In this document: one piece after another, positions 8,020 through 16,288 of the stretch
Layout: every line of letters starts with the position of its first letter
Position numbering within the stretch: position 1 is the stretch's first letter
Source: Amycolatopsis dendrobii
GTDB taxonomy: Bacteria; Actinomycetota; Actinomycetes; Mycobacteriales; Pseudonocardiaceae
Assembly (NCBI RefSeq): GCF_014145675.1
Contig: NZ_JACGZW010000007.1
Span: forward strand, 248,001-312,000
Length of the DNA stretch: 64,000 bases
Reading direction: 5' to 3'
Program-made: the position numbers and the translations under genes
The notes under the pieces: model-generated
Told to the model about the DNA's origin: nothing
Seen by the model: the letters and a program-made list of their open reading frames with translations, nothing else
Databases searched by the model: none

Positions 8020-9059
8020 GGGACGAGAGCCACGAAGCTCAGCCCGGAGGTACGTTCAGCCAGGTCGAGAGCGCTTTCTGGATCGTCCAGGCTGGCCTTC
8101 AGCAGTTCGACGGCGGCAAGGTCCAGCGCACCCGAGCGGACAAGGTTCCACACCGTCCGCACCGTCTCGTCGTCGCTCATCCAGGAACCGCGCAGGGTGA
8201 GCCTGCGGTGCATGAATTCGCCGTACGGAATGGTCAAATCCTGGCGTACGCCGCCGACGAGCACCAGGGTGCCGCGCACGCGCAGGCTGTCGTAGGCCGC
8301 CATCGTCGCGTCCGCCGTCGGGGTGGCACCGAGAGCGTCGAGGGCCACGTCCACCGGGCCGATCGCCGCCGCGTCCGTCGTGCGATCGCCGGTCAACTGG
8401 TGGGTACGCACGCGCGGACCGAGCTCGGCCAGCCGGTCGAGTGCCTCCTTGTTGCGGCCCACCGCCGTCACGGTCGCCGCGCCTTCCGCCAGCGCCAGCA
8501 ACACGGCAGCGCCGCCCATCTGACCGGTCGCGCCGATCACCGCGACGTCGCGTCCGGCCAGCGGACCCGCGGTGTGCAATCCCGCGGCGGCAACGCAGAG
8601 CCACGGCAGAAACGCCAGCCGTGCCGGGTCGGGGTAATTCTCGGCACCGGGCAGCTTGACCATCGTTTCCTTGGCACACAACGCTTTTTCCGCGAACGCA
8701 CCGTCGCGCCAGACCTCGCGCATGCGGTCCGTGCGTTCGGTGCTGCCGGAAGCGCCGAGGCCCACCCAGCCGACCAGGATCTCGTCGCCGTCGCCCGCGT
8801 TGAGCAACGCCGTATCCAGCACGATGTCGCCCGGCGCGACATGGAACACGTCCGGCGCGACGTCAGTCACGCGGCCAACGCACGAAGGGCCGAGGATCAG
8901 CGGAATCGGCAGGCTACCGCGGCCTCCCGCCACCACCGCCTTCGTGTAGGCCGGGAGGTGCGCGGCGAGCACCTCCACGACTACGCCACCGCCCTGCAGC
9001 GTGGGTTCCGGTGCCTCCGAGAGGCGCAGGCCTTGTGCGTCAACAGTCCAAGCTCGCAT
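8016..9059 (-). CDS. MDR-family zinc-less alcohol dehydrogenase / quinone oxidoreductase
   Basis: Medium-chain dehydrogenase/reductase of 347 residues. The N-terminal GroES-like fold (GGGVVVEVLAAHLPAYTKAVVAG) is followed by a Rossmann domain with VIGATGQMGGAAVLLAL near residue 170. The cysteine-rich structural zinc loop of classical alcohol dehydrogenases is absent, pointing to the quinone-oxidoreductase-like branch. It is divergent from an XRE regulator with a palindromic operator between them, so that regulator likely controls it. Confidence 0.82.
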   Translation of the reverse strand: MRAWTVDAQGLRLSEAPEPTLQGGGVVVEVLAAHLPAYTKAVVAGGRGSLPIPLILGPSCVGRVTDVAPDVFHVAPGDIVLDTALLNAGDGDEILVGWVGLGASGSTERTDRMREVWRDGAFAEKALCAKETMVKLPGAENYPDPARLAFLPWLCVAAAGLHTAGPLAGRDVAVIGATGQMGGAAVLLALAEGAATVTAVGRNKEALDRLAELGPRVRTHQLTGDRTTDAAAIGPVDVALDALGATPTADATMAAYDSLRVRGTLVLVGGVRQDLTIPYGEFMHRRLTLRGSWMSDDETVRTVWNLVRSGALDLAAVELLKASLDDPESALDLAERTSGLSFVALVP

Positions 9060-9091
9060 GAATCCAGCCTCGCGCGCCGTTAAGCTGGTAT

Positions 9092-9111
9092 CCAGAATCG
9101 CGTTATTCTGG
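9092..9111. promoter_or_regulatory. Operator-like palindrome between MDR gene and XRE regulator
   Basis: CCAGAAT (9092-9098) and ATTCTGG (9105-9111) are a perfect inverted repeat around CGCGTT, and the symmetry continues outward (GGTAT on the left, TACC on the right) with one unpaired base. It lies in the 68-base divergent gap, 33 bases from the MDR start and 17 from the regulator start. It is a likely autoregulatory site for the regulator. Confidence 0.65.
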
Positions 9112-9127
9112 TACCGGAGGTTCTAGG

Positions 9128-9895
9128 GTGAGCGCCGAACTGGGCACCTTCCTGCGCAGCCGCCGCGAGCGGATCGCCCCGGCCGACGCGGGCCTGCCGG
9201 TCACCGGACGCCGCCGCACCCCCGGATTGCGCCGCGAGGAGCTGGCTCTGCTGGCCGGGATCAGCGCCACCTGGCTCACCTATCTCGAGCAGGGCCGCGA
9301 CGTCCGCCCGTCCGACCAGGTGCTCGACGCCCTGGCCCGGGCACTGCGGCTGACCAGCGCCGAGCAGGAACACCTGCGTCGCCTCGCCGATGGCGGAGCA
9401 ACCGCCGAGGACGCGCCCGAGGAAGCCGCGCCCGAGGTCGCGGGCGTCCCGGCGATGCTCGGCGACAACCCCGCGTACGTCACCGGCATCTGCTACGACC
9501 TGCTCGCGTACAACGACGCCGCCGCGGAACTGTTCCAGCACATCGAGCCGGGTGCGAACGTCGTCCGCTGGATGTTCACCGAGCCCGCCGCCCGCGAGAT
9601 CCTCGTCGACTGGGAGCAGGAGGCGCGCAACATCCTGGCCCGGCTGCGCGCGATCGCCGGGCGGCATCCCGGCCACCCGCGCGTGACCCGGCTCGTAGCC
9701 GAGCTGACCGAGGCGAGCCCTGAGGTGCGCGAGTGGTGGCCGCACTACGAAATCCAGTTCAGCCACGCAGGTCAGAAGCGCTTTCGGCACCCCCGGCTAG
9801 GCGTGGTGACGGCGACGCACGCCGCGTTCCACGTGGCCGAGCGTCCGGAGCAGACGCTGGTGGTCTACCGCCTGCCGAGTGATACTGACGAGTAG
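9128..9895 (+). CDS. XRE-family transcriptional regulator (MmyB-like ligand domain)
   Basis: A 255-residue regulator. The N-terminal HTH at about 10-75 contains RRTPGLRREELALLAGIS, then WLTYLEQGRDVRPSDQVLDA. It is followed by the MmyB-like domain (GVPAMLGDNPAYVTGICYDL then LAYNDAA; VRWMFTEPAAREILVDWE; WWPHYEIQFSHAGQKRFRHP), which in this family binds a small hydrophobic ligand. This is the standard layout of the actinobacterial HTH_31/MmyB-like regulators, which usually sit divergent from the oxidoreductase they control, as here. GTG 9128 follows GGAGG. Confidence 0.88.
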   Translation: MSAELGTFLRSRRERIAPADAGLPVTGRRRTPGLRREELALLAGISATWLTYLEQGRDVRPSDQVLDALARALRLTSAEQEHLRRLADGGATAEDAPEEAAPEVAGVPAMLGDNPAYVTGICYDLLAYNDAAAELFQHIEPGANVVRWMFTEPAAREILVDWEQEARNILARLRAIAGRHPGHPRVTRLVAELTEASPEVREWWPHYEIQFSHAGQKRFRHPRLGVVTATHAAFHVAERPEQTLVVYRLPSDTDE

Positions 9896-9914
9896 GAAGT
9901 ACTTTCAAGTAACT

Positions 9915-9929
9915 GTTACCTGAGGTAAC
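9915..9929. promoter_or_regulatory. Perfect palindrome upstream of the monooxygenase operon
   Basis: GTTACC-TGA-GGTAAC is a perfect 15-base dyad, 42 bases before the monooxygenase start. Its position suits an operator. No regulator gene is adjacent except the XRE gene ending at 9895, whose own site looks different. Confidence 0.6.
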
Positions 9930-9970
9930 ATCAACGCTGCCAGACCCCCAGCGCAGCGGAGGCCGACAAG

Positions 9971-11440
9971 ATGACCGAGCGGTTCAAGGTCGTGATCGTG
10001 GGCACCGGGTTTTCCGGGCTCGGCCAGGCGATCCAGCTCGAAAAAGCAGGCATCCGGGACTACGTGATCCTGGAGAAGGCCGACGAGGTCGGCGGCACCT
10101 GGCGGGACAACTCGTACCCGGGATGCGCGTGCGACGTGCAGTCGCACATGTACTCGTTCTCCTACGCGCAAAACCCGGACTGGAGCCGGTCGTTCTCGCC
10201 GCAGCCGGAGATCTTCGACTACCTCAAGGGCGTCGCCGACAAATACCGGCTGCGGGACAAGATCCGGTTCGGCACCGAGATCACCGGTGCGCACTGGGAC
10301 GAGAGCGAACGCCGCTGGACGGTGGAGACCAAGGGCGGCACCGAGTTTTCCGCGCAGTTCCTCGTCGCAGGCGTCGGCGGACTGCACATCCCGCAGATCC
10401 CGAAACTGCCGGGCATCGCCAAGTTCAAGGGCCAGACCTGGCATTCGGCGCAGTGGAACCACGAGTTCGACCTGGCCGGCAAGCGGGTCGCGGTGATCGG
10501 CACCGGCGCGAGCGCGGTGCAGTTCGTGCCGAAGATCGCGCCCGAGGTCGGCGAACTGACGCTGTTCCAGCGCACTCCGCCGTGGATCATGCCGAAGCCG
10601 GACCACGCGATGCCGGGCTGGGCGAGGCAGTTGTTCAAGCGCGTTCCGGGCACGCAGCGGCTGTATCGCAACGCGTTGTACTGGATGCTCGAATCCCGCG
10701 CGATCGGGTTCAACGGGCATCCGAAACTCATGCAGGCCGCCGAGGTCCTCGCGCGCAGGCACATCGCGAAGGGCATCAAAAACCCCGCGCTGCGCCGGAA
10801 AGTCACGCCCGACTACACGATGGGCTGCAAACGCGTCCTGCTGTCGAATGACTACTTCCCCGCACTGGACCGGCCGAACGTCGATGTCGTCACCGACGGC
10901 GTCGCCGAGGTCCGCGCGCACAGCATCGTCGACACCGCCGGGGTCGAGCACGAGGTCGACGCGATCATCTACGGCACCGGCTTCAAGGTGACCGACGCGC
11001 TGGAGTACCTCGACATCACCGGCGTCGGCGGCCGCGATCTCGCGAAAACCTGGGCCACCGAAGGGATCCAGACGCACAAGGGGATCACCGTGTCCGGGTT
11101 CCCCAACCTGTTCTTCCTGCTCGGCCCGAACACCGCGCTCGGCCACAACTCCGTGGTGTTCATGATCGAATCGCAGTCCCGCTACGTGGTCGACGCGATC
11201 CGGCTGGCCGATTCCCGCGGCGCGGCGGCACTGGACGTGCGCCCGTCGGTGCAGGACGAATTCCAGGAACAGATCCAGGACAAGCTGGTCAAGGGCGTGT
11301 GGACGCAGGGCGGCTGCAAGAGCTGGTACCTCGACGCGAAGGGCGTCAACCGGACGATCTGGCCGGGCTTCACCTGGCGGTACTGGCTGGAGACGCGGCG
11401 CGTCGAGCCGAGCGACTACGAGCTGAGCGGCCGGTCATGA
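9971..11440 (+). CDS. Flavin-containing monooxygenase (Baeyer-Villiger type)
   Basis: FAD/NADPH monooxygenase of 489 residues. The N-terminal FAD loop is GTGFSGLGQ near residue 11. FKGQTWHSAQW near 155 matches the FxGxxxHxxxW fingerprint of FMO/BVMO enzymes, although Asn follows where Pro or Asp is common. The NADPH loop is VIGTGASAVQF near 175. It likely inserts oxygen into a ketone or lipid carbonyl. GGAGG precedes ATG 9971. Its stop overlaps the next gene (ATGA). A monooxygenase, PF10118 hydrolase and PDR reductase is a recurrent mycobacterial/Pseudonocardiales set linked to lipid or hydrocarbon metabolism, which is family knowledge recalled rather than tested here. Confidence 0.9.
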   Translation: MTERFKVVIVGTGFSGLGQAIQLEKAGIRDYVILEKADEVGGTWRDNSYPGCACDVQSHMYSFSYAQNPDWSRSFSPQPEIFDYLKGVADKYRLRDKIRFGTEITGAHWDESERRWTVETKGGTEFSAQFLVAGVGGLHIPQIPKLPGIAKFKGQTWHSAQWNHEFDLAGKRVAVIGTGASAVQFVPKIAPEVGELTLFQRTPPWIMPKPDHAMPGWARQLFKRVPGTQRLYRNALYWMLESRAIGFNGHPKLMQAAEVLARRHIAKGIKNPALRRKVTPDYTMGCKRVLLSNDYFPALDRPNVDVVTDGVAEVRAHSIVDTAGVEHEVDAIIYGTGFKVTDALEYLDITGVGGRDLAKTWATEGIQTHKGITVSGFPNLFFLLGPNTALGHNSVVFMIESQSRYVVDAIRLADSRGAAALDVRPSVQDEFQEQIQDKLVKGVWTQGGCKSWYLDAKGVNRTIWPGFTWRYWLETRRVEPSDYELSGRS

Positions 11441-12297
11441 GTGCCGATCACGAGCAGATCGTGCTCCACGCGCGCGACGTGGAGTTCGACTGGTCGAAGC
11501 TGCCGATGCACTGGATTCCCGGGCAGCCGCAGGCCACGCACAGCATCAACGTGCTGCACCTGGCGCTGCCCGAGGGCGAACGCTGGTTCGTCGAGGTGTT
11601 CAAGCAGGCTGTCCCGCTGATCCGCGACGAGCGGCTCAAGGAGGACGTGCTCGGCTTCATCGGCCAGGAGGCGATGCACGCCGTGGCGCACGACGGCGCG
11701 GCAGAGCACCTGGAGTCCGCCGGGGTTTCCGTGCGGCCCTATATCGCGCAGATGGAGTGGATGTTCCGGCGGCTGCTCGGCGACCGGCCCGGATCGAGCC
11801 GGGAATGGCTGATCGAACGGCTCGCGCTGGTCGCGGCGATCGAGCACTACACGGCGTTTCTCGGCCAGTGGATCCTCGACGCGAAGGAACTCGACGCGGC
11901 GGGCGCGGACGAAACGATGCTGGATCTCCTTCGCTGGCACGGCGCGGAGGAGGTCGAGCACCGATCGGTGGCCTACGACCTGTTCTGCCACCTCGACGGC
12001 CGCTACGGTCGGCGAGTGCGTTCGATGCTCGTAGTGACGCCGGTACTGGCGTGGATTTTCCTTCGTGGCACCCGATTCCTGATGAAGAACGATCCGACTC
12101 GACCCGGCCGCACCAGCTGGCGGGCCTACCGGCGCGCCGCCCGGCAAGGCTTGCTGCCCGGACCGCGCGAACTGCTGCGCGAGATCCGGCCGTACTTCCG
12201 GAAGTCGTATCACCCCACCGAAACCGGCAACACCGACCAGGCGGTGGCGTACCTGGCGAGTTCGCCCGCGGCCAAGGCCGCCGACGCTCCGCGATGA
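11437..12297 (+). CDS. Metal-dependent hydrolase (PF10118-like)
   Basis: Protein of 286 residues rich in paired Glu/His motifs: PEGERWFVEVFKQAVPLI near residue 45, FIGQEAMHAVAHD near 72, EHYTAFLGQWIL near 133 and WHGAEEVEHRSVAYDLF near 165. The spacing resembles a four-helix carboxylate-bridged diiron protein, although the family is annotated as metal-dependent hydrolase. AWIFLRGTRFL near 205 may be a membrane-associated helix. ATG 11437 overlaps the upstream stop and its own TGA overlaps the next ATG, so translation is coupled. I infer it works with the monooxygenase and the reductase. Confidence 0.82.
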   Translation: MSADHEQIVLHARDVEFDWSKLPMHWIPGQPQATHSINVLHLALPEGERWFVEVFKQAVPLIRDERLKEDVLGFIGQEAMHAVAHDGAAEHLESAGVSVRPYIAQMEWMFRRLLGDRPGSSREWLIERLALVAAIEHYTAFLGQWILDAKELDAAGADETMLDLLRWHGAEEVEHRSVAYDLFCHLDGRYGRRVRSMLVVTPVLAWIFLRGTRFLMKNDPTRPGRTSWRAYRRAARQGLLPGPRELLREIRPYFRKSYHPTETGNTDQAVAYLASSPAAKAADAPR

Positions 12298-13292
12298 CCG
12301 CACCGCAGTTCCCGCCCCGGCTCGACGGCAGCGGCAGGCGCGACCGGCTGATGTCCACATTGGTCGCGGTCGGCGCGGCTTATCGAAGGCTGGCCGAGGT
12401 TTCCGGCCGGCGTCGTCCGCCGGTGCGGGAGGTCGACCGTCGCCTTCCGTTGGTGATCGACGCGGTGCGCGCCGAGGCCGTCGGCGTGGTGAGTCTCCGG
12501 CTCGTGCGGCCCGATTCAGCACCGTTGCCCGCGTGGCGTCCGGGCGCGCACATCGACTTGATGCTGCCTTCGGGAGAAGTGCGGCAGTACTCGCTGTGCG
12601 GCTCGCCTTCGGACCTGTCGCACTACCGGATCGCCGTGCGGCGCATCGGTTCCGCGTCCGCCGAGGTGCACGCGCTCACCGCCGGAACCCGCGTCACTGT
12701 GCGCGGCCCACGTAACGCTTTCCCGTTCGTCGCCGCGCCCGCGTATCACTTCGTGGCGGGCGGAATCGGGATCACGCCGATCCTGCCGATGGTGCGTCGC
12801 GCCGAAGCGAGCGGCGCGGATTGGCGGCTGGTTTACACCGGCCGAGACCGGGATTCGATGCCGTTCCTCGACGAACTCCCGGCCGAGCGAGTGCGGATCC
12901 GGCCGGACACGGAGTTCGGCATCCCGGCGTCCGGTGCGGAACTGCTGGAGGAAATGCCCGCCGGCGCTTCGGTGTACTGCTGCGGCCCGGTGCCGATGAT
13001 CACCGGCGTCCGCGTCGACCTGGCCCGCGCGGGTGCCGCCGCGGTCTACTTTGAACGGTTCTCGCCGCCGCCCATCGTGGACGGCGAACCGTTCCGCGTG
13101 GTCCTGCGGCGCAGCGGCCGCACCCTCGACGTGCCTGCCGACCGCTCCACGCTCGACGTGGTGCGCGAGGTGCTGCCGGACGTGCCGTACTCGTGTCGCC
13201 AGGGTTTCTGCGGCACCTGCGAGGTAGCCGCCGAGGACGGCGGGCGCGTGCGGATTTGTGTCGACCGCGGGCCCGCCGTCCTGGAGCTTTAG
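12294..13292 (+). CDS. PDR/VanB-family oxidoreductase (FNR-like plus [2Fe-2S] ferredoxin)
   Basis: A 332-residue electron-transfer protein. It has an N-terminal ferredoxin-reductase FMN/NAD module (YSLCGSPSD near 98, FVAGGIGITPILPM near 153, CCGPVPMI near 230) and a C-terminal plant-type ferredoxin with CRQGFCGTCE near 298-307 and the fourth Cys in VRICVD. All four cluster ligands are present. It probably feeds electrons to the partner PF10118 protein or another oxygenase. About 65 extra residues precede the reductase core. The start overlaps the preceding stop (ATGA), making this the last gene of the operon. It is convergent with the YciI gene, overlapping by 4 bases. Confidence 0.9.
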   Translation: MTAPQFPPRLDGSGRRDRLMSTLVAVGAAYRRLAEVSGRRRPPVREVDRRLPLVIDAVRAEAVGVVSLRLVRPDSAPLPAWRPGAHIDLMLPSGEVRQYSLCGSPSDLSHYRIAVRRIGSASAEVHALTAGTRVTVRGPRNAFPFVAAPAYHFVAGGIGITPILPMVRRAEASGADWRLVYTGRDRDSMPFLDELPAERVRIRPDTEFGIPASGAELLEEMPAGASVYCCGPVPMITGVRVDLARAGAAAVYFERFSPPPIVDGEPFRVVLRRSGRTLDVPADRSTLDVVREVLPDVPYSCRQGFCGTCEVAAEDGGRVRICVDRGPAVLEL

Positions 13293-13573
13293 TTCTGCGG
13301 GGGAACCCAGTCGCCGAGCACCGGCTTGAACTCGCGAACCGTGCGCTCGGCCACGACGCCTTCGAGCGCGTACGGGTCGTTGTCGATCAGCTCGGCCAGC
13401 GCCGTCTCGTCCTCGGCCTGCCAGAGCACCAGCCCGCCGGAGTTGTCGGCGAGCGGACCGGCCACCGCGACGCGGCCTGCCTCGATGTGCTCTTTCAGGT
13501 AGTCCCGGTGCCGCGGCCGGACGTCGGCCAGCTTCTCCTGGACATAGCGGATTTCGACGAGGTACCAGGCCAT
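13289..13573 (-). CDS. YciI-family protein
   Basis: Small protein of 94 residues of the YciI ferredoxin-like fold: MAWYLVEIRYVQEKLADVRP, then HRDYLKEHIEAGRVAVAGPL. The conserved His and the ADNSGGLVLWQA / NDPYALEGVV segments are typical. Family members are dimeric and proposed to act as small hydrolases or enzyme modules; the substrate is unknown. It is a single gene, convergent with the monooxygenase operon. Confidence 0.85.
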   Translation of the reverse strand: MAWYLVEIRYVQEKLADVRPRHRDYLKEHIEAGRVAVAGPLADNSGGLVLWQAEDETALAELIDNDPYALEGVVAERTVREFKPVLGDWVPPQN

Positions 13574-13770
13574 GCGCTTACTCCCGGGGTGGACACGACG
13601 GTGACGCCGCAGACGCTACCGGTGACCGCCGGGCGGACGCACCATGCGAGCGGTGGCAGCGGCAGGCCAACCCGATAGGCTAGGCGCGGGCGGAACCTGT
13701 GTGCACGCTGTGCCTATCGCGCACGCGTTGGGGCCTGCGGAGCGGACACGTCGAGGACAGGCGGGGATAC

Positions 13771-14346
13771 ATGCTGGAGGGGAACGCGGAACGCAGCGTC
13801 GAGGCGACCCTCGGCCACCTGCGGACCATGGACGGGCCGGTCCCGGCGCAGCCGCCGACCGCCCCGTTGAACCTGGAAGACCTCTACCGGCAGCACCGGA
13901 TGCGGCTCGTGCGCCTCGCCATCCTGCTGGTCGACGAGCCCGCCACGGCCGAGGACGTCGTGCAGGAGGCGTTCACCGGCCTGCACCGCAACTGGGGCAG
14001 GCTGCGCGACGCCGCCGCGGCTGTCGGCTACCTGCGCACCGCGGTGGTCAACGGATCGCGCAGCGTGCTGCGCCGGCGCAAGACCGCCCGCGAGTACGTG
14101 CCCCCGCACGCGGTGAACGCCCGGTCCGCGGAAAGCCTCGCGATGCTCTCCAGCGAGCACCAGGCCGTGGTCAACGCCCTGTCGAAGCTTCCGCCGCGCC
14201 AGCGCGAGGTGCTCGTGCTGCGCTACTACGGCGGGCTGAGCGAAGCGGAGATTTCGGAAGCCGCGGGCATTTCGAAGGGCACCGTGAAGTCAACCGCCAG
14301 CCGGGCGCTGGAGGCGTTGCAGAAGGCAATGCAGCCGCCTCAGTGA
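13771..14346 (+). CDS. SigE-family RNA polymerase sigma-70 factor
   Basis: ECF-like sigma factor of 191 residues. Region 2 lies at about 32-95 (LYRQHRMRLVRLAILLVDEP, then DVVQEAF) and region 4 at about 135-185 (LPPRQREVLVLRYYGGLSEA, ISKGTVKSTASRALEAL). It matches the SigE family of Streptomyces-type sigma factors. ATG 13771 gives the usual N-terminus; upstream in-frame codons are open to 13699. TAGGCT at 13672-13677 could be a -10 element. No anti-sigma gene is adjacent: the next gene is nagA. Confidence 0.85.
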   Translation: MLEGNAERSVEATLGHLRTMDGPVPAQPPTAPLNLEDLYRQHRMRLVRLAILLVDEPATAEDVVQEAFTGLHRNWGRLRDAAAAVGYLRTAVVNGSRSVLRRRKTAREYVPPHAVNARSAESLAMLSSEHQAVVNALSKLPPRQREVLVLRYYGGLSEAEISEAAGISKGTVKSTASRALEALQKAMQPPQ

Positions 14347-14382
14347 CCTGGGCGGACCAATCTCGCGCTGGTCGGCCCTCCT

Positions 14383-14394
14383 TGGTCCAGACCA
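14383..14394. promoter_or_regulatory. DasR-type dre site overlapping the nagA promoter
   Basis: TGGTCCAGACCA is a perfect dyad matching the DasR-responsive element consensus (TGGTCTAGACCA) with the two central bases changed; the symmetry extends one base on each side. It lies 3 bases upstream of TATGCT (14398-14403), the likely -10 of a leaderless nagA mRNA, so bound repressor would block RNA polymerase. Confidence 0.8.
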
Positions 14395-14410
14395 ATATAT
14401 GCTGGACCGC

Positions 14411-15589
14411 GTGAAGCACCCCGGAGACTTCGTCATCACGGGCGGCCGCGTCGTGGCCCCGGACCGCGTACTCGACGACGGCTGGCTCGCCGTGTCCGGC
14501 GGACAGATCGCCGCGGTAGGCACCGGCACGCCCCCGAGCAGCCCGGACGCCGCGACGGTCGACGTCGCCGGAGCGCTGGTCGTGCCCGGTTTCGTGGATA
14601 CCCACTGCCACGGCGGAGGCGGCGCGTCGTTCTCGACGCTCGACCCGGACGAGATCCGCACCGCGGTCCGCGCGCACCGGCGCCACGGCACCACGACCAT
14701 GCTCGCGAGCCTGGTCTCCGACCCGATCGACCTGCTCACCGAGCAGATCGCCGCACTGCGCGAACTCGTGCAGGAGGGCGACCTCGCGGGCATCCACCTG
14801 GAGGGCCCGTTCATCTCGCGCGCCCGCTGCGGCGCGCACGACCCGGACACTCTGCGTGAACCGGACACCGGGACCGTCGAGAAGCTGCTGCGCGCCGGGC
14901 ACGGCTCCATCCGGATGGTCACGCTCGCGCCCGAGCTGCACGGCGGCGTCAAGGCCGTCCGGCAGCTCGCCGAGTCCGGCGTGATCGCCGCGATCGGCCA
15001 CACCGACGGGGTCGCTGACCAGCTGGTTCCGGCCATCGACGCCGGCGCGACGGTCGCCACCCACCTGTTCAACGGCATGCGCCCGCTGCACCACCGCGAG
15101 CCGGGCCCGGTCGGCGTGCTGCTCGACGACGAGCGGGTGACGGTCGAGCTGATCTGCGACCTGGTCCACCTGCACCCGACGGTCGTGCGGCTGGCCGCGC
15201 AGCACGCGGGCCGCGGCCGGACGGTGCTGATCACCGACGCCATGTCGGCCACCGACGCCGCCGACGGCCGCTACACCCTGGGCAGGCTGGAGGTCGACGT
15301 CCACGACGGCGTCGCCACCTTGGACAACGGTTCGCTGGCCGGAAGCACGCTGACCATGGACAACGCCTTCCGCAACCTGGTGAAGGGTGCGAAACTCGAC
15401 GTACTGGACGCCGTCCGGGCGACGTCGGCGCGACCCGCCGAACTGCTCGGCATCGCCGACCGCACCGGCGCACTGCGCCCCGGCCTCGCCGCGGACGCCG
15501 TGATCCTGGACGACGACCTGCGCCCGTCCCGGGTACTGCACCGGGGCGAATGGGTGGCCGAGGCGGGCCGGGCTACCTTGAGTACGTGA
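14411..15589 (+). CDS. nagA: N-acetylglucosamine-6-phosphate deacetylase
   Basis: Cytosolic enzyme converting GlcNAc-6-phosphate to glucosamine-6-phosphate plus acetate. Amidohydrolase motifs are FVDTHCHGGGG near residue 62, IHLEGPFIS near 131, AIGHTDG near 197, HLFNGMRPLHHREPG near 219 and ITDAMSATDA near 274 with the catalytic Asp. I choose GTG 14411 because TATGCT ends exactly 7 bases upstream, giving a leaderless transcript; ATG 14399 lies within the -10 itself. Length is 392 residues. A dre site sits in the promoter, so repression by a DasR-like regulator and release by aminosugar phosphates is expected. No nagB or transporter is adjacent. Confidence 0.93.
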   Translation: MKHPGDFVITGGRVVAPDRVLDDGWLAVSGGQIAAVGTGTPPSSPDAATVDVAGALVVPGFVDTHCHGGGGASFSTLDPDEIRTAVRAHRRHGTTTMLASLVSDPIDLLTEQIAALRELVQEGDLAGIHLEGPFISRARCGAHDPDTLREPDTGTVEKLLRAGHGSIRMVTLAPELHGGVKAVRQLAESGVIAAIGHTDGVADQLVPAIDAGATVATHLFNGMRPLHHREPGPVGVLLDDERVTVELICDLVHLHPTVVRLAAQHAGRGRTVLITDAMSATDAADGRYTLGRLEVDVHDGVATLDNGSLAGSTLTMDNAFRNLVKGAKLDVLDAVRATSARPAELLGIADRTGALRPGLAADAVILDDDLRPSRVLHRGEWVAEAGRATLST

Positions 15590-15621
15590 CGAGCTAGCAC
15601 TTCGACAGGCGGACGGAGCGG

Positions 15622-16146
15622 ATGAGCGAGCCGAAAGACCCGGAACGGTTACTGGCCGACGCGCTGCGTGCACAAGCCGTCTTCGCTCCGCACGTCGTGG
15701 CGAACCCCGCGGAAGAGCAGGCTGGTTCCGAAGCTTCGGGCACTGGCTCGGTCCAGCCCGGCGCTTCCGGAACGGGCTCGTTCAGCGCGGCCGGCGGCCC
15801 TGGCATTTCCGGCCCAGGCGCTGGCGGAACCGGCTCGTTCGGCGCCGCGGCCCAGACTGGCGCGCCGTCGCAGACCGGCCCGACCACCGAACTGCCGCCC
15901 AACTACGGCCTGCTGTCCGGAGCGGGCGCCGACTCGCTCGCCCGCGAACGCGCCGCCCTCGACGCGGCCGACACGTCGCCCGGAACCACCGGCTCGATCC
16001 CGCCGGTCGGCGCCTCCGACGCGACCGTCCGCCGTCCCGCTCAGGCGGCGCAGAACGGCCCGCTGCCCGCGCACTGGGTCCTGCTGCTGGCAGTGCTGCT
16101 CGGCCTCGCCGCCGGGTCCGTCATCGGCCTGCTGACGCTGATCTGA
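15622..16146 (+). CDS. Gly/Ala/Ser-rich protein with C-terminal membrane anchor
   Basis: Protein of 174 residues that I do not recognise. The N-terminus (MSEPKDPERLLADALRAQA) looks helical. Residues 35-90 are low complexity with repeated GTGSF/GTGSV units (ASGTGSVQPGASGTGSF, then GGTGSFGAA). A single hydrophobic segment WVLLLAVLLGLAAGSVIG at about 152-169 ends the protein, so it is probably tail-anchored with the bulk in the cytoplasm. GGAGCGG precedes ATG 15622. It lies 32 bases after nagA and may be read through from it. The function is unknown. Confidence 0.7.
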   Translation: MSEPKDPERLLADALRAQAVFAPHVVANPAEEQAGSEASGTGSVQPGASGTGSFSAAGGPGISGPGAGGTGSFGAAAQTGAPSQTGPTTELPPNYGLLSGAGADSLARERAALDAADTSPGTTGSIPPVGASDATVRRPAQAAQNGPLPAHWVLLLAVLLGLAAGSVIGLLTLI

Positions 16147-16288
16147 GCCGCGCCGCCGCCCGCGCTTGCCCGGACGACCACTCCGGCAAGGCACTCCAGG
16201 GCCAAGTTCTTAACCCCGATCCCACACCGGTGACCTGCGATTCCTTGCCCGATGAGGCCACCGTGAGTCACCCTGTACCGTTTTCGGT

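Noticed and set aside
9971-13292. Secondary-metabolite cluster based on the Baeyer-Villiger monooxygenase
   Set aside because: No PKS, NRPS, terpene or tailoring core genes occur nearby; the three genes form a self-contained operon.
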